Below are positions 31,791-41,747 of a stretch of DNA of 64,000 bases, in pieces (position 1 is the first letter of the stretch; each line of letters starts with the position of its first letter). The position numbers and the translations under genes are program-made. A model generated the notes under the pieces. The model searched no databases. It saw nothing but the letters and a program-made list of their open reading frames with translations, and was not told where the DNA came from. The stretch spans positions 1,922,001-1,986,000 of the forward strand of contig NZ_CP050975.2 of NCBI RefSeq assembly GCF_012273515.2, in the 5' to 3' direction. Source of the stretch: Streptomyces sp. RPA4-2. GTDB taxonomy: Bacteria; Actinomycetota; Actinomycetes; Streptomycetales; Streptomycetaceae.

Positions 31791-32339
31791 CTACGGTCTG
31801 GGCCACGCCTCGGCGAGCATCTCGCGGGTGTCCGCGAGCAGTTGGGGCAGGACCTTGGTGTGGCCGACGACCGGCATGAAGTTGGTGTCGCCGCCCCAGC
31901 GGGGCACGATGTGCTGGTGGAGGTGGGCGGCGATGCCCGCCCCGGCCACCGTGCCCTGGTTCATGCCGATGTTGAAGCCGTGCGCGCCGGACGCGGCCCG
32001 CAGCGCGGTCATGGCCTGCTTGGTCAGCTCGCCGAGCTCGGCGGTCTCCGGACCGGTCAGGTCGGTGTAGTCCGCGACATGGCGGTAGGGCACGACCATG
32101 AGATGGCCGCCGTTGTACGGGTAGAGGTTGAGCACCGCGTACACCTGCTCACCGCGCCTGACGATGAGCCCGTCCTCGTCGGACTTGGCGGGGATCGAGC
32201 AGAACGGACAGCCGTCGTCGGCCCCCGGGCCGGTGGGCTTGTTCTCGCCCTGGATGTAAGCCATCCGGTGGGGCGTCCACAAGCGCTGGAACGCGTCCTG
32301 CGTCCCCACTCCGATCTGCTGCTCCGGCTCACTCGTCAT
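31791..32339 (-). CDS. HIT family hydrolase/phosphorylase (Ap4A phosphorylase-like)
   Basis: 182 residues from ATG 32339 (ATG 32351 would add MLHH). The histidine triad HLHQHIVP spans 139-146, with VYAVLNLYPYNGGHLMVVPYR upstream and a CPFC pair at 44-47 that may bind zinc. It closely resembles the mycobacterial HIT protein encoded between thrS and pgsA, shown to phosphorolyse diadenosine tetraphosphate; LWTPHRMAYIQGE and PRWGGDTNFMPV match that type. Ap4A is a by-product of aminoacyl-tRNA synthetases, which fits the thrS neighbourhood. Confidence 0.9.
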   Translation of the reverse strand: MTSEPEQQIGVGTQDAFQRLWTPHRMAYIQGENKPTGPGADDGCPFCSIPAKSDEDGLIVRRGEQVYAVLNLYPYNGGHLMVVPYRHVADYTDLTGPETAELGELTKQAMTALRAASGAHGFNIGMNQGTVAGAGIAAHLHQHIVPRWGGDTNFMPVVGHTKVLPQLLADTREMLAEAWPRP

Positions 32340-33076
32340 GTGGTGCAGCATATTGCTTCGCCCGTTCGCGGCGTGTCGGCGGGGCTCTCCCGGATACGCC
32401 CCGGGCCAAGCTGGGCCGGTGGACGACGACAGCCCGCAGGCCCGCTGGGAACGGCACACCGAGGTCCCGCTCGGTCTCTGCGCGCTGCTGTTTCTCACCG
32501 CCTACGCGGTGCTGGTCCTGGGCGACGGTCTGCCGCCCGCCGCACGGGACGCGTGCCTGGCCGCGCTGCTGGCCGCCTGGGGTCTGTTCCTGGTCGACTA
32601 CGGAGTGCGCTGGCGGCTCAGCGGCCAGGGTCCCCGCTTCGTACCGGCCCACTGGCTGGACATACTGATGCTCGTCCTGCCCCTGCTGCGCCCGCTGCGC
32701 GTCGTCAAGGTGTACGAGGCGGTGCAGCGCCGTCGCGGACGACCCCGTCTCGCCCTGTACGCGCGCGTGGCCTTCTACGCGGGTCTGTCGGTGCTGCTGC
32801 TCGGCTTCGCCGGCGCTCTCGCCGTCTACCAGCAGGAGCACTCGGCACCGCACGCGACGATCCGCACCTTCGGTGACTCGGTGTGGTGGACCTGCTCCAC
32901 CCTCGCGACGGTGGGCTACGGGGACGTCGTCCCGGTGACCCGGCTCGGACGCACGATCGCGGTGGGTCTGATGGCGTGCGGTCTGGCGCTGCTCGGCGCG
33001 GTCACGGGGTCGTTCTCGTCGTACGTGTCGGATCACTCCACGCGCCGGATCACTCCGCGCGTCAGACCTGCCCGCC

Positions 33077-35062
<1,986 letters not shown>

Positions 35063-35167
35063 CGGACTCTCCTGCCTGAAGGTGGGCGCGCCGCTACGCG
35101 CGGGCGCAGACAGGAATCGTACCGAGCCGAGGCCTCCCTCCGCGAAACGGTTCTCGCCGGTCCGGGC

Positions 35168-36385
35168 TCAGTCCCCGCTGCACGCCTCCTCGAAGAAGTC
35201 CAGATTCTCCTGGAGCGACTTCATCAGCCGGTCGCGTTCGGCCTCGTCGACCTGCACGGGTACGACTCCGGAGGCGTCCGTGAGCCTGCGGAAGCCGCCG
35301 CGGCTCTCCAGCCGCCCGTGCACCCGCACCGGCAGCCCGACGAGATGGGCCTGCCCGGCTATCCGGTACGCCTCCTCGTCGAGGGTCACGCGCACGTACG
35401 GGACCTCCGCGCCCGCGATGACCCGCAGTCGTACGGTGCCCTCACCGCGCGGCTCCGACCTGCGTATCCGCACCACGGCGCCGGTGATCCGGACCGGCAC
35501 GGACGGCTCCTCGCGCAGATAACGGGCCGCGGCCTCGCGCAACACGGGCACGTCGCCGGGCGAGAACTCGACGGCCTCGTCGGGCGCCGCGCAGCCCTCG
35601 GGGACGCCGGCCGCGGGCGCCCACTCGACGGCGACGCGGGCGCCCTCGGTGCCGCGTACGAGGGCGACGACGGCCTCGGTGAGTTCGTGGCTGACGCCCG
35701 CCTCGACGGCCGCGTCGAAGGCGTCCATGCCGCCGGTGGCCCGCTGGTAGTCGATGGCCTCGCGGGCGGCGTACAGCGCCTGGTGCAGGCGTACGGCCAG
35801 CGACCGGCCGGTGTCCACGGGCACGAAGGCGGTGAGCCGGCGTCCGCCCGGTTCGGCGCCGACGAGGACGTTCTCCAGGGACGCGGCGGCGGGCCTGCGG
35901 TACCGGGCGCCGTAGTAGCCGGCCCGCGCGCGGGTGGCGAGGGCGGCCGCGAGCAGCATCTGGCGGGCGGCCGAGCGCAGCCGCTCCTCGACGCTCCAGG
36001 GTGTGACGCCGACGGGACCGGCCGGGACGTCGCGCCACCAGCGGATCTCGTCGCTGGGCACGGCGAGGGCGACCAGCACGTCGCGCGCGGAGGGGGAGCC
36101 GCTGCGGGAGAGCGCGTCGAGGGCCTCGCCGAGAAGGTCGTCGCTGTCGGGGAAGGCCCGGTTCTCCGGCACGAGCAGGCTGGTGCCCGAGCCGCCGGGC
36201 CCGGGTGGGGTCCACCTGCCGTACCGTCCCGCGGCGCCGCCGCGACGTTGCCAGCCGTGCCGGTGCAGCAGGGCGCTGAGCACGGCGGGGTCGACCTGGC
36301 CGGGCTCGGGCGGCTCGGTCCAGTGGGCCTCGGCGGGGTGCGGCCTGACCGGTCGGAGGGGTTCGTCGATCGGGCGGTGCGTCAT
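35168..36385 (-). CDS. Unknown protein encoded with a DUF4365 protein
   Basis: 405 residues from ATG 36385, whose codon overlaps the stop of the DUF4365 gene (ATGA). No family recognised. The N-terminal third is Pro/Gly-rich. The middle has a helical Ala-rich segment (RQMLLAAALATRARAGYYGARYRRPAA) and a VRLHQALYAAREAIDYQRATGG helix. The last ~130 residues look all-beta (VPVRITGAVVRIRRSEP, TVRLRVIAGAEVPYVRVTL, LVGLPVRVHGRLESRGGFRRL), suggestive of an OB-like fold. No membrane segment. Strict coupling to the nuclease-like partner implies a shared function. Confidence 0.8.
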   Translation of the reverse strand: MTHRPIDEPLRPVRPHPAEAHWTEPPEPGQVDPAVLSALLHRHGWQRRGGAAGRYGRWTPPGPGGSGTSLLVPENRAFPDSDDLLGEALDALSRSGSPSARDVLVALAVPSDEIRWWRDVPAGPVGVTPWSVEERLRSAARQMLLAAALATRARAGYYGARYRRPAAASLENVLVGAEPGGRRLTAFVPVDTGRSLAVRLHQALYAAREAIDYQRATGGMDAFDAAVEAGVSHELTEAVVALVRGTEGARVAVEWAPAAGVPEGCAAPDEAVEFSPGDVPVLREAAARYLREEPSVPVRITGAVVRIRRSEPRGEGTVRLRVIAGAEVPYVRVTLDEEAYRIAGQAHLVGLPVRVHGRLESRGGFRRLTDASGVVPVQVDEAERDRLMKSLQENLDFFEEACSGD

Positions 36386-36948
36386 GGCCTGCCTCCCGTC
36401 CCGACCCGCGTCATGATCTCGCACAGGGCCCGGTCGTCGAATATGCGCGAGGTCGGTATGCGGACGGTGGTTCTGCGCCGGCCCGTGACGGGCTGCCCGG
36501 CGAGGTTGGTCCAGTAGCAGCAGTGCCGCAGGTCGAGGCGGTCGTGGCTGGCGCGCAGCCAGTCGTCCTGGGACCGGGGCACGAGCATCACGACCAGGAT
36601 CTTGTGCACGGAGACCGGGGTGCGGGCGAGCTTCGCCAGGTGCTCGTTGTCGAGCGTGAAGGAGAAGGCGGGGCCCGGGGGGTTCGGCGGGATCTGGTAC
36701 GTGCACTTGAGCTGCACCTTGATGGTGACTTCGTCGTCGACCGTGTGTCCCGGGCCGCTGTGACTGACGTGCCAGTCGATCCCGTTGTCCGGAAAGGGCT
36801 GGGACAGGGAGCAGCCCGCCGCCGCGGCGACGGCGTGCAGGTAGCCGACCTGCAGTGTCTCCATGCAGGCGGTGGTGGCGAGCGTGCCGCGATGGGGTGC
36901 CGTCCGCTGGGGCAGCAGCCCACCCCGCTCGGGCTGCGCGATTGCCAT
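36382..36948 (-). CDS. DUF4365 domain protein, PD-(D/E)XK-like
   Basis: 188 residues from ATG 36948 (an in-frame TTG at 36972 is less likely). DUF4365 pattern: YLHAVAAAAGCSLSQPFPDNGIDWHV then EVTIKVQLKCTY. D58 together with Q79-L-K81 fits the D...(E/Q)XK core of PD-(D/E)XK nucleases, as in Mrr-type QXK enzymes; the end CCYWTNLAGQPV ... TVRIPTSRIF is also typical of DUF4365. Likely acts on DNA, possibly defence or repair, but activity is unproven. Translationally coupled to the following 405-residue gene; divergent from the exonuclease gene. Confidence 0.82.
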   Translation of the reverse strand: MAIAQPERGGLLPQRTAPHRGTLATTACMETLQVGYLHAVAAAAGCSLSQPFPDNGIDWHVSHSGPGHTVDDEVTIKVQLKCTYQIPPNPPGPAFSFTLDNEHLAKLARTPVSVHKILVVMLVPRSQDDWLRASHDRLDLRHCCYWTNLAGQPVTGRRRTTVRIPTSRIFDDRALCEIMTRVGTGGRP

Positions 36949-37118
36949 GAGTCCAACAGCCTTCCAAGCCAAGAGAATCCCCGCGACGGGCCGCTGAACT
37001 GCAAAGACCCGTACCTCTGTTGTCTCCTTCCGGCGTACGGCGCAAACAGCCCGGGTATCACCAAACGGGCAGAAGACGGTGCGTCAGCTGCCGTGGGTGA
37101 ACGAGGAGTTGTGTGCGT

Positions 37119-37844
37119 ATGACGTGCTGGTACGAGGGCCCCTTGGCCGCGTTCGACACGGAGACCACGGGCGTGGACGTCGAGACCGACCGGATCGTGT
37201 CGGCCGCCGTCGTCGTCCAGGACGCCGCGGGTTCCCGCCCCCGGGTGACCCGGTGGCTGGTGAACCCGGGGGTGCCGGTGCCCGAGGGCGCGACGGCGGT
37301 GCACGGGCTGACGGAGGAACATCTGCAGCGCAACGGTCGCTGGCCGTCCCCGGTGATGGACGAGATAGTCCGGGTGCTGGGCGAGCAGGCCGCGGTGGGC
37401 CGCCCGCTGGTGGTGATGAACGCGCCGTTCGATCTGACGCTGCTGGACCGGGAGTTGCGCCGGCATCGGGCGTCCTGCCTCGACCGCTGGTTCGAGTCGG
37501 CGCCGCTGCGCGTGCTCGATCCACGGGTCCTGGACAAACATCTGGACCGCTACCGCAAAGGCCGGCGCACGCTCACCGACCTGTGCGCGCACTACGGCGT
37601 CGCGCTGGAGGGCGCGCATGACGCGGGGGCGGACGCGCTGGCCGCGATGGAGGTGGTACGGGCGCTGGGGCGCCGGTTCGCGCCCCGGCTGGAGCGGCTC
37701 TCCCCCGCCGAGCTGCACACCTTGCAGTCGGTGTGGCACGCGGCGCAGGCACGTGGGCTGCAGGCCTGGTTCGCGCGCAGCGGTTCGCAGGAGTCGGTCG
37801 ATCCGTCGTGGCCCCTGCGGCCGGAGCTGTCCGCGGCGGCTTGA
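37119..37844 (+). CDS. DEDDh 3'-5' exonuclease (DNA polymerase III epsilon-like)
   Basis: 241 residues from ATG 37119; a GTG at 37113 shares the GAGGAG at 37103-37108 and adds two residues. ExoI FDTETTG (D13, E15), ExoII region NAPFDLTLLDREL, and ExoIII HDAGADALA complete the DEDDh set. A C-terminal extension of ~50 residues with LSPAELHTLQSVWHAAQARGLQAWF resembles Streptomyces stand-alone epsilon-like exonucleases. Probably DNA repair or proofreading. Divergent from the DUF4365 pair, 170 bases apart; ends at a shared terminator with tRNA-Val. Confidence 0.93.
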   Translation: MTCWYEGPLAAFDTETTGVDVETDRIVSAAVVVQDAAGSRPRVTRWLVNPGVPVPEGATAVHGLTEEHLQRNGRWPSPVMDEIVRVLGEQAAVGRPLVVMNAPFDLTLLDRELRRHRASCLDRWFESAPLRVLDPRVLDKHLDRYRKGRRTLTDLCAHYGVALEGAHDAGADALAAMEVVRALGRRFAPRLERLSPAELHTLQSVWHAAQARGLQAWFARSGSQESVDPSWPLRPELSAAA

Positions 37845-37920
37845 GCGGGGGTGCGGCGGCCCACGCGAGGGTGTGGTGCGGCCCGCGTGGACACCGGCGC
37901 CGGCCGCCCGGGTATGCAAG

Positions 37921-37951
37921 AAGGCCGGTCCGTCTGTGACGGACCGGCCTT
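37921..37951. terminator. Bidirectional terminator between exonuclease and tRNA-Val
   Basis: AAGGCCGGTCCGTC (37921-37934) pairs perfectly with 37938-37951 around loop TGT (14-bp stem). Seven bases from the tRNA 3' end and 77 bases past the exonuclease stop. Confidence 0.8.
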
Positions 37952-37957
37952 TCCCGG

Positions 37958-38029
37958 TGGGCGATACTGGGTTCGAACCAGTGACCTCTTCGGTGTGAAC
38001 GAAGCGCTCTCCCACTGAGCTAATCGCCC
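37958..38029 (-). tRNA. tRNA-Val (anticodon CAC), copy 1
   Basis: 72-nt cloverleaf on the minus strand: acceptor GGGCGAT/ATCGCCC with discriminator A, anticodon stem CTTCG/CGAAG around loop TTCACAC (anticodon CAC, reads GUG), T arm CTGGTTCGAACCCAG. No encoded CCA. A second, nearly identical gene lies 1.5 kb away (39470). Confidence 0.95.
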
Positions 38030-38042
38030 GGGAACGCACTGA

Positions 38043-38072
38043 ACGATACAGGTTCTGGCGGGTGTCGTTCAA
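38043..38072 (-). promoter_or_regulatory. Promoter of tRNA-Val copy 1
   Basis: Minus strand TTGAAC (38067-38072), 18-base spacer, TATCGT (38043-38048), 14 bases upstream of the mature tRNA 5' end. It overlaps the 3' end of the SRPBCC gene. Confidence 0.55.
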
Positions 38073-38515
38073 ACCGCTCGCAGCGAGGTCCTCAGTCCGT
38101 GCTGCCCCGCACGCATCATCAGCGCGTGGTTGAGCCGGAACAGAGGCCGTCCCGGCAGGGCGAGCCGCCGCAGCAGGGGCTTGCGCACGTCGACCTCCTG
38201 GTCGTACCGGGCACGGGTGCCCGGCCCGTCGGGGCACAGGGTCCAGCGGGCCCAGCCCTCGATGTCGCCCGACATCGCGATCTCCAGCACCCCGGCGACC
38301 GGGTCGCTCCGCACCTCCTGTGCGGTGAACACGAGGTCGTACGGCAGGAACGAGCGGATACGGATGGTGCCGCTCCGTTCGCCGGCCGGGCGCACCTCGC
38401 GGACCTGGGGCCACCAGCGCGGGTAGTCCTCGGCCTGTTCGAGAGCGCGGTAGACGTCGGCGGGCGGCGCGGGCAGGGCCCACAGGCTGCGGAAGCGGTA
38501 GTGACACCAGTCCAT
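38069..38515 (-). CDS. SRPBCC (START/Bet v1-like) family protein
   Basis: 148 residues from ATG 38515. MDWCHYRFRSLWALPAPPADVYRALEQAEDYPRWWPQV is the typical opening of the polyketide-cyclase/dehydrase-like SRPBCC fold, and the strand pattern (GTIRIRSFLPYDLVFTAQEV, EGWARWTLCPDGPGTRARYDQEVDV) fits through the end. Binds a hydrophobic ligand; which one is unknown. Its stop codon lies inside the promoter of the downstream tRNA-Val gene. Confidence 0.85.
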   Translation of the reverse strand: MDWCHYRFRSLWALPAPPADVYRALEQAEDYPRWWPQVREVRPAGERSGTIRIRSFLPYDLVFTAQEVRSDPVAGVLEIAMSGDIEGWARWTLCPDGPGTRARYDQEVDVRKPLLRRLALPGRPLFRLNHALMMRAGQHGLRTSLRAV

Positions 38516-39247
38516 GGACCGAGTGTGCCGGTCCGGGGTCGCGCGTACGAGACGGGTACGTGCCGGCTTGTGTCACCGGGGATCACGGACTCGGTTTCGA
38601 CGGGGCCGGTCTGACGGAGTGGTGGACGGACGGCCACCGGCCCGTCGACGATGCCGACACGGTCCGCGCCGCCGGACACCTACCGGGCGCCGTGGATCTG
38701 CTTCGGAGCGGCGAGGTATCCGTCGCGGGTCCAGCCCCGCTACGGCGCGGCGACCGACTTCTCAAATACCCTCTCGTCGGGGACAAGTGACATCGTGTTG
38801 GATCCGGCCGGAATAACCCGATTGCTTTCCGCCGACTTGGCCGACCTTCTCGACTCCAGCATTTCCGGCGCCTATCCGCGGCCCGAGGCCGAGCAGCACA
38901 CCTCTTTTGTCGTACTTGCGCAACAAGCCGACCGCGTTCCGGAATAGGTCCTGCCGATTTCCACAGGCGGTCCGGGTCCGGGACTTATCCCAAAAGGCCA
39001 CATAATCCTGGAAGTCCCTCTCCCCCTTGATCCTCGGGCGCGGGAGAGGGCACCCGGAGGCGGTGTGCGGAGGTGACGCGAGTGCCGACGCGAGTGCTGA
39101 CGGCGGGTCACCCGAGGCTGGCGTGCTCAGTGGGGCGCCGCCGGCTGTTGGCGACGTCGCCCACTCCGGCCGAGGCGCCCTCACCCCGCCGGTACAACCC
39201 GCACGCGGCCGACCCTGCCGCGGAGACCGGGGCCTGCACCCAGACCC

Positions 39248-39289
39248 AGCACCGAGCACCGAGCACCGAGCACCGAGCACCGAGCACCG
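39248..39289. repeat. Heptamer tandem repeat, six copies of AGCACCG
   Basis: Six exact, directly adjacent copies of AGCACCG, 42 bases, intergenic. Length 7 is not a multiple of three, so copy-number change would shift any frame through it. A slippage-prone microsatellite. Confidence 0.9.
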
Positions 39290-39420
39290 AGGCCATCCTC
39301 GTTCACCCTCGACGCGCTCTCCGGCCACGCGGCCCCCATGGCCGAGATCACGCGCTACGCGCCATCGCCGCGCTACACAGAGTGACGCGCCCCGTTGTGA
39401 CCTGGCGCGGAAACGACGAA

Positions 39421-39458
39421 GGCGGCCCAGCTCCACGTATCCGTGGAGCTGGGCCGCC
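39421..39458 (-). terminator. Terminator of tRNA-Val copy 2
   Basis: GGCGGCCCAGCTCCACG (39421-39437) pairs perfectly with 39442-39458 around loop TATC (17-bp stem), 11 bases after the tRNA 3' end. Confidence 0.8.
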
Positions 39459-39469
39459 AACCGTGCTTG

Positions 39470-39541
39470 TGGGCGATACTGGGATCGAACCAGTGACCTC
39501 TTCGGTGTGAACGAAGCGCTCTCCCGCTGAGCTAATCGCCC
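39470..39541 (-). tRNA. tRNA-Val (anticodon CAC), copy 2
   Basis: 72-nt cloverleaf, same acceptor stem and anticodon loop TTCACAC as copy 1. It differs at two positions: AGCGGGA versus AGTGGGA in the D loop and GTTCGATCCC versus GTTCGAACCC in the T arm. Own terminator downstream; upstream a TAATGT could be the -10 but the -35 is poor. Confidence 0.95.
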
Positions 39542-39647
39542 GGGCGCAGGGAGAACATTACCCCATGTCAGGGGGTGACTCCGACCGGCAGGGGGCACTG
39601 CGGGGACGTCCCGCGGACGTCCCTCCGCCACCCCTTGCCACCCTTTG

Positions 39648-40082
39648 TCACTCTTTGATGTTCCAGGGCATCTGGAAGCCGAACTTCCAGAGGTAGACGG
39701 CGCAGAGTGCCGCGATGATCACGAGGCCGACGGTCGTCAGGATGATGTTGCGACGGCGGACCGCGGGGTCGAGAGCCCGCTGCGTCGCCTCCGTGACCTT
39801 GCGCTTCGTCCAGCGGAGCACCAACTGCGCCCAGACGAACTCGGTCGCCCAGATCGCCATGCCGCCGAAGATCACCAGCCAGCCCGGACCGGGCAGCGGA
39901 AGCATGATCACGCCCGCGACGACCACCGCGAGCCCCACGACGAAAACGCCCACCTGCCAGCTCAGGTGCAGCGCACGACGCGCCTTGATGAATTCCGGCG
40001 CCCGCGAACCGAGCGGCTGCTCGGCCTTCTTCTCGCCATCGGCCACGGCACCCTCGCCCGGCTCGTCACTCCCCGTATTCAT
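39648..40082 (-). CDS. PGPGW-type membrane protein (TIGR02611 family)
   Basis: 144 residues from ATG 40082 (an upstream frame to 40142 adds unlikely residues). Two hydrophobic stretches around the signature LPLPGPGWLVIFGGMAIWATEFVWA (residues ~60-85) plus a third near the C-terminus (IILTTVGLVIIAALCAVYLW). Function unknown; related actinobacterial proteins carry the PGPGW motif in tandem. Divergent from ssgB over 191 bases. Confidence 0.88.
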   Translation of the reverse strand: MNTGSDEPGEGAVADGEKKAEQPLGSRAPEFIKARRALHLSWQVGVFVVGLAVVVAGVIMLPLPGPGWLVIFGGMAIWATEFVWAQLVLRWTKRKVTEATQRALDPAVRRRNIILTTVGLVIIAALCAVYLWKFGFQMPWNIKE

Positions 40083-40273
40083 ACGACCAAACCCTACCGG
40101 AGAGAAACCAGTCACCGGAATGGCCCTATCCGGCGAAGGCACCCTCGGCCGGATGAGTTACGTAAAGGCACGCAAAACACTCAGAGGGGTTTACAACGGC
40201 ACCGTAGGTGGCATGTCGATTTCGCCGACGTGCGAATCCCCGAGCGCACACTGAGCGAAAGGCCCTGGCGCTT

Positions 40274-40687
40274 ATGAACACCACGGTCAGCTGCGAGCTG
40301 CACCTGCGCCTCGTTGTGTCGAGCGAGTCCTCACTGCCTGTTCCCGCAGGACTGCGGTATGACACGGCCGATCCCTACGCCGTGCACGCCACCTTCCACA
40401 CCGGAGCCGAGGAAACCGTCGAGTGGGTGTTCGCCCGCGACCTCCTCGCGGAGGGCCTCCATCGGCCCACCGGTACCGGCGACGTCCGAGTCTGGCCGTC
40501 CCGAAGTCATGGTCAGGGCGTCGTATGCATCGCCCTGAGCTCCCCGGAGGGCGAGGCTCTGCTCGAGGCCCCGGCGCGGGCCTTGGAGTCCTTCCTGAAG
40601 CGAACGGACGCCGCCGTGCCCCCAGGCACGGAACACCGGCACTTCGATCTCGACACGGAGCTCTCACACATCCTGGCCGAGAGCTAG
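40274..40687 (+). CDS. ssgB: Sporulation-specific cell division regulator SsgB
   Basis: 137 residues from ATG 40274 (MNTTVSCELHLRLVVSSESS), the exact length of SsgB. SsgA-like proteins are confined to sporulating actinomycetes; SsgB binds FtsZ and, positioned by SsgA, marks future septum sites in aerial hyphae. The sequence is almost invariant across Streptomyces and I recognise it directly (VPAGLRYDTADPYAVHATF; RSHGQGVVCIALSSPEGEA). Monocistronic, followed by a repeat tract and strong hairpin. Confidence 0.96.
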   Translation: MNTTVSCELHLRLVVSSESSLPVPAGLRYDTADPYAVHATFHTGAEETVEWVFARDLLAEGLHRPTGTGDVRVWPSRSHGQGVVCIALSSPEGEALLEAPARALESFLKRTDAAVPPGTEHRHFDLDTELSHILAES

Positions 40688-40740
40688 CGACGCCACAGAG
40701 CCGCCCGGCGCCGTCCACTCGGGGAGACGGCTCGGGCTAA

Positions 40741-40800
40741 CACAACCGCATAGGGCACAACCGAGTTAGGCACAACAGCATGTGGCACAACCGCACAGAT
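40741..40800. repeat. Four degenerate 15-bp tandem units downstream of ssgB
   Basis: Units start at 40741, 40756, 40771 and 40786, each opening with CACAAC. Consensus CACAACCGCATRGGG. Located 53 bases past the ssgB stop, just before the terminator. A period of 15 is not a helical turn multiple; probably duplication, though an RNA role is possible. Confidence 0.75.
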
Positions 40801-40806
40801 CACGAA

Positions 40807-40850
40807 CACCGGCGCCGTCGCCGCGGACTTCCGCGGCGACGGCGTCGGTG
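40807..40850 (+). terminator. Terminator of ssgB
   Basis: Stem of 19 pairs: a perfect 14-bp core CGCCGTCGCCGCGG (40813-40826) with 40831-40844, loop ACTT, extended outward by five more pairs with one G-T. The only strong hairpin between ssgB and the CGNR gene. Confidence 0.7.
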
Positions 40851-41151
40851 CGTGTAGCGCCGCGCACCCTGGGTCCCGCGACCGTGACTCGGGGTGACGC
40901 GTGGCGACACCGGACCGAAGGCGACGCGGATCGGGGCGGCGCGGCGCGGCCGGACAGGGACCCGGCACCGTCGGCACCTCACGACGTCCGTCCGGTTCCT
41001 CCGCCCTTCCGCGCCATGCGCCCGGTCACCCAGCGCACACACGCCCGCCCCGGGCACCACAGAGCCGTCCGCGCTCCCCCGCCGCCGGGAAGCACTACCA
41101 TCGGCCAGCATCGGCGGGCGGCCGCCCGACCCTCAGGCCAGGGAGCGAAAC

Positions 41152-41709
41152 GTGCTGATCACCCACGACACCCGGTGCGCCCTCGACACCGTGGTGGATC
41201 TGGTGAACACCGCGCCGGAGGACGACACGGCGGACGGACTCGCGGATGTCCCGTCCCTCGCCGATTTCGTACGAAAGCACGACATCAGCGATGTCGGTGT
41301 GCTGTCGGAGCGGGATCTCGCGGCCGTGCGCGGGGTCCGCGGCCGGTTCGCCGGGGTCTTCGCCGCCGACGAGCCGCGGATCGCCGCCGGGCTCATCAAC
41401 GAGCTGGTCGCCGCCGCGGGCACCACGCCCCGTCTCACCGACCACGACGGCTACGACTGGCACGTGCACTACTTCGCGCCCGGCGCCTCGGTCGCCGACC
41501 ACCTCGCGGCCGACTGCGGGATGGCGCTGGCGTTCTTCGTGGTCGCCGGGGAACAGGACCGGCTGCGCCGGTGCGAGGCACCGGACTGCCGGCGGGCCTT
41601 CGTGGATCTCTCGCGCAACCGCTCGCGCCGCTACTGCGACAGCCGGACGTGCGGAAACCGGCTCCACGTGGCCGCGTACCGGGCACGCCGCAAGGAAGCC
41701 GCGGGCTGA
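41152..41709 (+). CDS. CGNR zinc-finger regulator with ABATE domain
   Basis: 185 residues from GTG 41152, with GGGAG eight bases upstream. The N-terminal ~130 residues follow the ABATE (stress-induced ligand-binding) pattern: ALDTVVDLVNT, ADFVRKHDISDVGVLSERDLAAVRGVRGRF. C-terminal zinc ribbon with C141, C146, C162, C167 and the CGNR motif (167-170), then a basic helix. Probably a transcription regulator responding to a small molecule. Followed by a 16-bp tandem repeat. Confidence 0.93.
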   Translation: MLITHDTRCALDTVVDLVNTAPEDDTADGLADVPSLADFVRKHDISDVGVLSERDLAAVRGVRGRFAGVFAADEPRIAAGLINELVAAAGTTPRLTDHDGYDWHVHYFAPGASVADHLAADCGMALAFFVVAGEQDRLRRCEAPDCRRAFVDLSRNRSRRYCDSRTCGNRLHVAAYRARRKEAAG

Positions 41710-41747
41710 GGGGTTCGCCGGGAGGCCGGCGACGAACGGCCCGCCGT

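Larger units (their letters stand above)
38516..39469. other. Low-coding interval between SRPBCC gene and second tRNA-Val
   Basis: 954 bases. A 76-codon plus-strand ORF from GTG 38560 to 38790 has good third-position GC but no recognisable family or Shine-Dalgarno; it may be a small gene or remnant. Bases ~38755-39010 are clearly less GC-rich than the surroundings and no ORF there convinces. A CATAAT at ~39000 could be a -10 without a good -35. A heptamer tandem repeat follows (39248-39289), then the tRNA terminator hairpin (39421-39458). Confidence 0.5.
40688..41151. other. Gap after ssgB with repeat tract and terminator
   Basis: 464 bases. Holds a four-copy 15-bp repeat (40741-40800) and a large hairpin (40807-40850). 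The last 300 bases are high-GC with no convincing gene; they should contain the promoter of the CGNR gene. The frame of that gene is open upstream to 40894, but only its GTG at 41152 has a ribosome-binding site. Confidence 0.5.

Noticed and set aside
35063..35167. T-box leader before thrS
   Set aside because: The gap is only 105 bases and contains no specifier-loop or T-box consensus.
38740..38862. 40-codon minus-strand ORF in the lower-GC stretch
   Set aside because: No ribosome-binding site, mixed third-position composition and no recognisable features.
39248..39289. CRISPR-like repeat
   Set aside because: Units are 7 bases with no spacers.
38030..39469. Integrated mobile element between the two tRNA-Val genes
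   Set aside because: No integrase, excisionase or transposase fragment and no second att-like copy other than the complete tRNA genes.
40189..40212. Sigma-H-like promoter (GTTT-N14-GGTGGC) before ssgB
   Set aside because: The -10 side matches the remembered GGGTAC-type consensus poorly.
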